Source: UBA10438 sp044238605
GTDB lineage: Bacteria > Bacteroidota > Ignavibacteria > Kapaibacteriales > Kapaibacteriaceae
Direction of reading: 5' to 3'
NCBI GenBank assembly: GCA_044238605.1
Contig: JBIICY010000008.1
Span: 1 to 64,000 of the forward strand
DNA length: 64,000 nt
Shown here one piece after another: positions 60,801 to 64,000 of this stretch (its first letter is position 1; each line of letters starts with the position of its first letter). A program made the position numbers and the translations under genes. Below the pieces are notes generated by a model that ran no database searches, had not been told where the DNA came from, and worked only from the letters and a program-made list of their open reading frames with translations.

Positions 60801-62504
60801 CTCAGCATCGCAAACAAGCGCATCCAAAATGCACCGAACACACTCTCGATCGATGTGCGCCACCTACCGTTCGATCTTGGACTTCGAAATGTACAGCAGC
60901 GTATCGTGAACGGCGGAGTGATTGATATTGATCTCAAGGCTACTCAGCTTGCACTTGCAGCAGTAGAGCCATTTCTGCCAGCTGTAGAGCGCGTGCAGGG
61001 CGTCGCGAACGGCATGGTGACCATGCGCGGTACACTTCCCGAGAACCTTGAACTTGGCGGATCCGCAGTGTTTAAAAATGCCACGTTCCTAGCATCGCCA
61101 ACCAACATCGTATACCGTGCAGAAGGATCGCTGCATCTTGAAGGATCAAAGCTTCATCTCGATACGATCCGTGTGCGGAACCTGGATCGAGATCGCAGAG
61201 GTGGGGCGGCTCTTGCAAACGGAGTTGTTACGTTTGATGGATTGTCTGTTTCACGTGTTGACTTTAACGTGATCTCAAAGGGCATCCTGATCATGAACAA
61301 AGGCTCGCAGGTGCGCAATCCTAAGGTCTTTGGAGATATCGTTGTTGCCAGCGGTTCTAACAAACCGATCATGTTCTATGGTCCACTCGATGCTCCAGTT
61401 CTCTCTGGCGACGTCGATGTGCTCTATGCTGATGTGATCTTCCCTCAAGATCGAGCAGGCTCGAAGGTAAAGTACTCGGCCTTTACCTACCAGCGCACAA
61501 AGGAGCGTTCTGCATCGGCACGGTCTGTGCTAGACACAACAGCTGTGCGCAGGGTGTCGGACACATCCGCAGTTGCTGATCGAATGACTGCAGCAGAAAT
61601 GGTAACCGATGTTATTAAGTCAACAACTGCATCATTCTCGGATATTCTCCGGTTTAACGTAAACATCTATCTGCGTGGCAGAACGCTAATGACGATGGTG
61701 CTTGGCTTTGCCGAAATTCTCATCGCAGATCTCGAGCCTGTAGATGTTTCAAAGCCCCTTGTCATAACCGGGAGATTCGTAGATAACTCCACGAACATGA
61801 CCGGACGTGTGCGGGTGCGAGAAGGTGCATCGACGTATAAGTTCTACAAGCCGTTTTCAACGAGTGGCACGTTAGACTTTACACAAGGCGGTCTTGGCAA
61901 TCCTACCTTGGACCTCAAAGCCGTGTATAATGGTAGGCGCATGAATGCCCAGACCAACGAACCGGAGGCCTATCAAGTGGTGATTGACATCTCCGGTACC
62001 AAACAGCGTCCAATCGCTCGGTGGTCATACTATCGTAACCAGCGTAAACAGGAAGGCGACTCTGCAAAGGTCACTGGTGATGCACTTATGATGCTGCTGC
62101 TGGGCCGCACGCAGGACGAGTTGACATCGACCGGACAGGGCAATCTCGTAAACGAAGTAAACGCCTCGCTCTCTGCTGTAGCAACGAGTGCACTTGGCGA
62201 TTTGCTCAGTGGGGTAGGGGGCTTGGTGCAGTCTGTGCAGATGGACCTCGGAGCAGACATGTCCCAAACCCAGCTCACTGTATCGGGTCAGCTCTTCAGC
62301 GATGTTGTCTACCGTCTCACCGGACAAGTAAGCGACTTTGCAGGCAACAGCACCATCACCGTAACTGTTCCGTTTACGGTGTTGAATAACGCCGATGCAA
62401 TGCGCTACTTCAACCTTGATATCTCCCGGTCGGTCAACAACACTGGAAACATCACGCGTTTCCAGCGCTTATGGGAGATCAAGCTTGGTGCACGTCTGCC
62501 GTAA
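57888..62504 (+). CDS. TamB/AsmA-type translocation and assembly protein
   Basis: 1538 aa. A short cytoplasmic N-terminus and one membrane anchor (about residues 22-46), then a very long beta-rich periplasmic body, ending in a DUF490/TamB C-terminal domain (about 1180-1538, with LDFTQGGLGNPTLDLKAVY and SVQMDLGADMSQTQLTVSG). Such proteins bridge inner and outer membranes and move phospholipid or assist outer-membrane protein assembly. No tamA/omp85 gene lies next to it. It is 37 bp downstream of the dehydrogenase gene. Confidence 0.9.
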   Translation: MTIEEHNSTPTVDQRRPMRRFAVALLRTVFNIAMCLVILAAGAVLFVQTDTGRRFLTKQILSIVNSQINGTFTCDDVQIDVFRGIVIKRPHLTVMGSTLLDAQELRVAYDIAALVGHTTAVNQLSLVRPTINLVRGKDGVWNFSRISSSSDTTPSSPSNLLLRLRDVSIVDGTINVRDQTVSRAPMHVFDPSHLALRNVQVKLSTLLDLGKHEYEVVIHDLSLRDELSPQLNIQHASCAVRLWSGGVRIAALTLEMPNTSIALKGEMLGVNLEKDGLSADVLRSHPLWAHVDARSVYGPDIRYVLPFLDVRESYSLDSDVLYSGDRVYISNMNLHAGSAKLKGSVDITGLDGSSPLFLHVLLHDSHARYAEVRQRMQFLSLPDLAFIGATHVRHVEMKGHPSDSLWFAINGRDDMGEIQGEMTLHLNTSPMAYSLFADVRNGNLARIDPSFGTCDLNGRVEIRGRGFTLAELQGSYSVDLQRSTIADRLVRSGTIRISAEEEGITNIDTLRVDVTPISIDPDEAAYDDMLRQVFAVSGTIDARSSELAYKLQTEMEGLDFSRLFESSSLPTGFSGVLQIDAKGLTLDDVLGTVRARVTEFSLEDRALLPFTLDLSSSLVNGIRSLNITAPFAQIALTGEYTPSRLIRSISEVTPLIAATAMKRVRPFTETNDAVVEYRKLDVGPLNVAFDVKLVDASPFNIFLKQSTFSTRSSVRGRLVADSTRIELFADDVAITDFLMRADSTAIFADPCTAKAELRYSIRDSVPAVEFIDLSAECRRKIVVNDNTFSTPKIVVRGNDSALYTSVSGNTNGIDAHVGLTSIYRNGQITLLIDTIATTINKQKKLEWVSLHDAKVHVRNQTFDVTGLALRRRDGEVVSVEGVCSLEQFSNLHLQVTDFNLRDVSRFVDLEEGHPLTFLDGRIADLDMYVNGSWENPVASMRMRAEDIEYNHELIGSLSASVRYANKDIIGKLSIANKRIQNAPNTLSIDVRHLPFDLGLRNVQQRIVNGGVIDIDLKATQLALAAVEPFLPAVERVQGVANGMVTMRGTLPENLELGGSAVFKNATFLASPTNIVYRAEGSLHLEGSKLHLDTIRVRNLDRDRRGGAALANGVVTFDGLSVSRVDFNVISKGILIMNKGSQVRNPKVFGDIVVASGSNKPIMFYGPLDAPVLSGDVDVLYADVIFPQDRAGSKVKYSAFTYQRTKERSASARSVLDTTAVRRVSDTSAVADRMTAAEMVTDVIKSTTASFSDILRFNVNIYLRGRTLMTMVLGFAEILIADLEPVDVSKPLVITGRFVDNSTNMTGRVRVREGASTYKFYKPFSTSGTLDFTQGGLGNPTLDLKAVYNGRRMNAQTNEPEAYQVVIDISGTKQRPIARWSYYRNQRKQEGDSAKVTGDALMMLLLGRTQDELTSTGQGNLVNEVNASLSAVATSALGDLLSGVGGLVQSVQMDLGADMSQTQLTVSGQLFSDVVYRLTGQVSDFAGNSTITVTVPFTVLNNADAMRYFNLDISRSVNNTGNITRFQRLWEIKLGARLP

Positions 62505-62512
62505 CGGAACCG

Positions 62513-63664
62513 TTACAGTTCCTTGAGCAGTTCGCGAGCGATAACGATGTGCTGAATCTCAGAGGTGCCTTCGTAGATCTCCGTGATCTTCGCATCGCGC
62601 AGATAGCGTTCAACCAGATACTCACGCACATAACCGTAGCCGCCGTGAACCTGAATTGCTTCAAGAGCATTGTGCACAGCAGTTTGTGATGCAAGGAGCT
62701 TTGCCTGGGCCGCTGCCTTGATGTAGTTCTGATGCTGGTCCTTGAGATACGCTGCGCGGTAAGTAAGCATACGGGCAGCTTCGAGGCGTGTTGCCATGTC
62801 TGCCAACTTGAGCTGAATTGCCTGAAGGTCTGCAATAGGCTTACCGAACGCCTTGCGCTGTGTTGAGTACACGATCGCAGCATCTGTTGCACCCTTGGCA
62901 ATACCAAGCGCTTGCGCAGCAATACCGATACGACCACCGTTCAGAGACTCCATAGCGATCTTAAAGCCCATGCCTACGCCGCCCAAGATTTGATCATCCG
63001 GGACGAACACGTTTGTAAGACCGATCGAGCACGTATCACTGGAGCGGATACCGAGCTTGTCTTCCTTGAGTCCAGGCTCGAAGCCGGGAGCGCTGCGCTC
63101 TACAATGAAACATGTAATGCCCTTGTGACGCAGTTCGCGATTGGTTTGCGCCATCACGAGATACGTGCTGGCTGTTGTACCATTGGTGATCCAGTTCTTT
63201 GTTCCGTTGAGCACCCATCCGCCGTCTACTTTTTCTGCAGTTGTGTTTTGTGACGTAGCATCGGAACCTGCCTCAGGTTCACTAAGACAGAATGCGCCGT
63301 GGACCTGTCCTGTTGCTAGCGGACGCAGCCACTTCTCTTTTTGCTCGTCTGTACCGTATGACTCGAGTCCCCAGCAGACAAGCGAGTTGTTCACCGACAT
63401 CACAACACCAACCGATGCATCAACGGCCGAGATCTCTTCCATCGCAATCACGTAGCTGAGTGCGTCCAGGCCAGAGCCGCCCCATTCAGGCGAAACCATC
63501 ATTCCGAGAAATCCGAGCTCGCCGAGCTTCTTGATGATATCAGTCGGGAATTCACCAGACTTATCGCGCTCGATCGATGTTGGTGCTACTTCATCCTTCG
63601 CAAACTGGCGTGCAGTTTCGCGAATCATTTCGTGTGTTTCAGAGAATTGTAGGTTGAAGCTCAT
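62513..63664 (-). CDS. Acyl-CoA dehydrogenase
   Basis: 383-aa FAD flavoenzyme that introduces the alpha-beta double bond in acyl-CoA and passes electrons to ETF. Blocks: LGMMVSPEWGGSGLDALSY, GAFCLSEPEAGSDATSQNT, KNWITNGTTAS, ERKAFGKPI-like QRKAFGKPIADLQ, and IYEGTSEIQHIVIAREL with the catalytic Glu. Most like short- or branched-chain dehydrogenases. Converges on the TamB gene with an 8-bp gap. Confidence 0.96.
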   Translation of the reverse strand: MSFNLQFSETHEMIRETARQFAKDEVAPTSIERDKSGEFPTDIIKKLGELGFLGMMVSPEWGGSGLDALSYVIAMEEISAVDASVGVVMSVNNSLVCWGLESYGTDEQKEKWLRPLATGQVHGAFCLSEPEAGSDATSQNTTAEKVDGGWVLNGTKNWITNGTTASTYLVMAQTNRELRHKGITCFIVERSAPGFEPGLKEDKLGIRSSDTCSIGLTNVFVPDDQILGGVGMGFKIAMESLNGGRIGIAAQALGIAKGATDAAIVYSTQRKAFGKPIADLQAIQLKLADMATRLEAARMLTYRAAYLKDQHQNYIKAAAQAKLLASQTAVHNALEAIQVHGGYGYVREYLVERYLRDAKITEIYEGTSEIQHIVIARELLKEL

Positions 63665-63726
63665 AGTTCGAACTCAATGGTGGTTGAGAGAAAAAGGGCA
63701 GACACAGCCTGCCGAAAACGTGGGCG

Positions 63727-63734
63727 CAAAATTA
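63727..63734 (-). promoter_or_regulatory. -7 box TAATTTTG for the acyl-CoA dehydrogenase gene
   Basis: Exact TAnnTTTG on the minus strand, about 62 nt upstream of the start at 63664 and overlapping the stop codon of anmK. Confidence 0.5.
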
Positions 63735-64000
63735 CAAAACACAAGCACGGGAAACAGAGCCAAGTATCACACGGCCGTCTGCACCTGTAACGCTCGGAAC
63801 ATTTCCTGGACGTCCAGACAGTGTGAGAAAGCCTAGGTAGGCAAACGCCATGGCTTCTTTCTCCTGCCAGTGTAGATGCTCAACAAGTTTGGCAGTAGAA
63901 TGGTTCTCTTCGAGCAGAGCTGCTATACGTTCCATCAGGAAGGAATTCTGCGAGCCCCCTCCGGAGACGAGTACCTGCTGGGCATTTGGTGCATATCGGG
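63732..64000 (-). CDS. anmK: Anhydro-N-acetylmuramic acid kinase, C-terminal part
   Basis: Cut by the right edge of the window; the visible frame runs RYAPNAQQVLVSGGGSQN, then LMERIAALLEE, EKEAMAFAYLGFLTLSGRPGNVP and VTGADGRVILGSVS before the stop at 63732. SGGGxxN and EAxAFA...NxPxVTGA are the C-terminal hallmarks of AnmK, which hydrolyses and phosphorylates anhydroMurNAc for cell-wall recycling. About 90 of roughly 370 codons are present; the N-terminus lies beyond position 64000. Confidence 0.9.
   Translation of the reverse strand, partial: RYAPNAQQVLVSGGGSQNSFLMERIAALLEENHSTAKLVEHLHWQEKEAMAFAYLGFLTLSGRPGNVPSVTGADGRVILGSVSRACVL

Noticed and set aside
1..64000. tRNA, rRNA, tmRNA or riboswitch genes
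   Set aside because: I looked for acceptor/T-loop patterns and long structured leaders in the intergenic gaps and saw none convincing; most gaps are under 170 bp. A covariance-model search would be decisive.

Overview
The window reads as a chromosomal segment (no plasmid, phage or IS genes seen) from a free-living heterotroph of the Bacteroidota/Chlorobiota (FCB) branch, most like Ignavibacteria or Ca. Kapabacteria. Four things point there: a promoter box TAnnTTTG recurs upstream of many genes; one secreted Omp28-type protein ends in a type IX secretion (T9SS) tail; atpD-atpC form a separate mini-operon; and GWxTD, DUF3467, DUF2851 and DUF255 genes are present. The genus is inference. GC is moderate. 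Start codons are mostly ATG with few strong Shine-Dalgarno sites.

Layout. 1-505: composite tandem repeats with GC-rich hairpins that run into the 3' end of the first gene. 474-7732 (minus): one tight operon-like array: dprA, type 2 IPP isomerase, polyprenyl diphosphate synthase, murD, an ABC-2 exporter (ATPase, permease), a LolA-like protein and a DUF417/DoxX membrane protein. 7894-8565 (plus): a lone lipoprotein. 8580-8788: a decayed small gene. 8805-22054 (minus): ten colinear genes, from a zinc metalloprotease lipoprotein to a 997-aa restriction-modification-type protein whose nuclease and methylase motifs are all degenerate. 22055-22631: a repeat-rich spacer. 22632-44473 (plus): pyrF, DUF2851, threonine dehydrogenase, DUF255, folD, rRNA/tRNA pseudouridine synthase, GT-C membrane protein, adk, an OmpA-type protein, rlpA, LolA-like, a BNR-repeat protein, a TPR lipoprotein, DUF3467, rpmH-rnpA-yidD-yidC and an Omp28/T9SS protein. 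44571-47181 (minus): GWxTD protein and CoA-transferase. 47257-49290 (plus): Fe-S membrane oxidoreductase. 49300-55065 (minus): glycosyltransferase, M24 peptidase, guaB, atpC, atpD. 55226-62504 (plus): thiolase, isocitrate dehydrogenase, TamB. 62513-64000 (minus): acyl-CoA dehydrogenase and the C-terminal part of anmK.

Functional links. Acyl-CoA dehydrogenase, thiolase, CoA-transferase and the membrane Fe-S protein (probable ETF:quinone oxidoreductase) fit fatty- or branched-acid oxidation feeding a quinone pool. TamB, two LolA-like proteins, OmpA, RlpA, MurD and AnmK serve the envelope. DprA and ComF suggest natural transformation. The most unusual items are: the motif-less methylase-like protein; a homocysteine methyltransferase domain lacking its zinc cysteines; a strongly over-used AGGGG(G)C oligomer; and start codons that sit only 3-6 nt after a promoter box, suggesting leaderless mRNAs.
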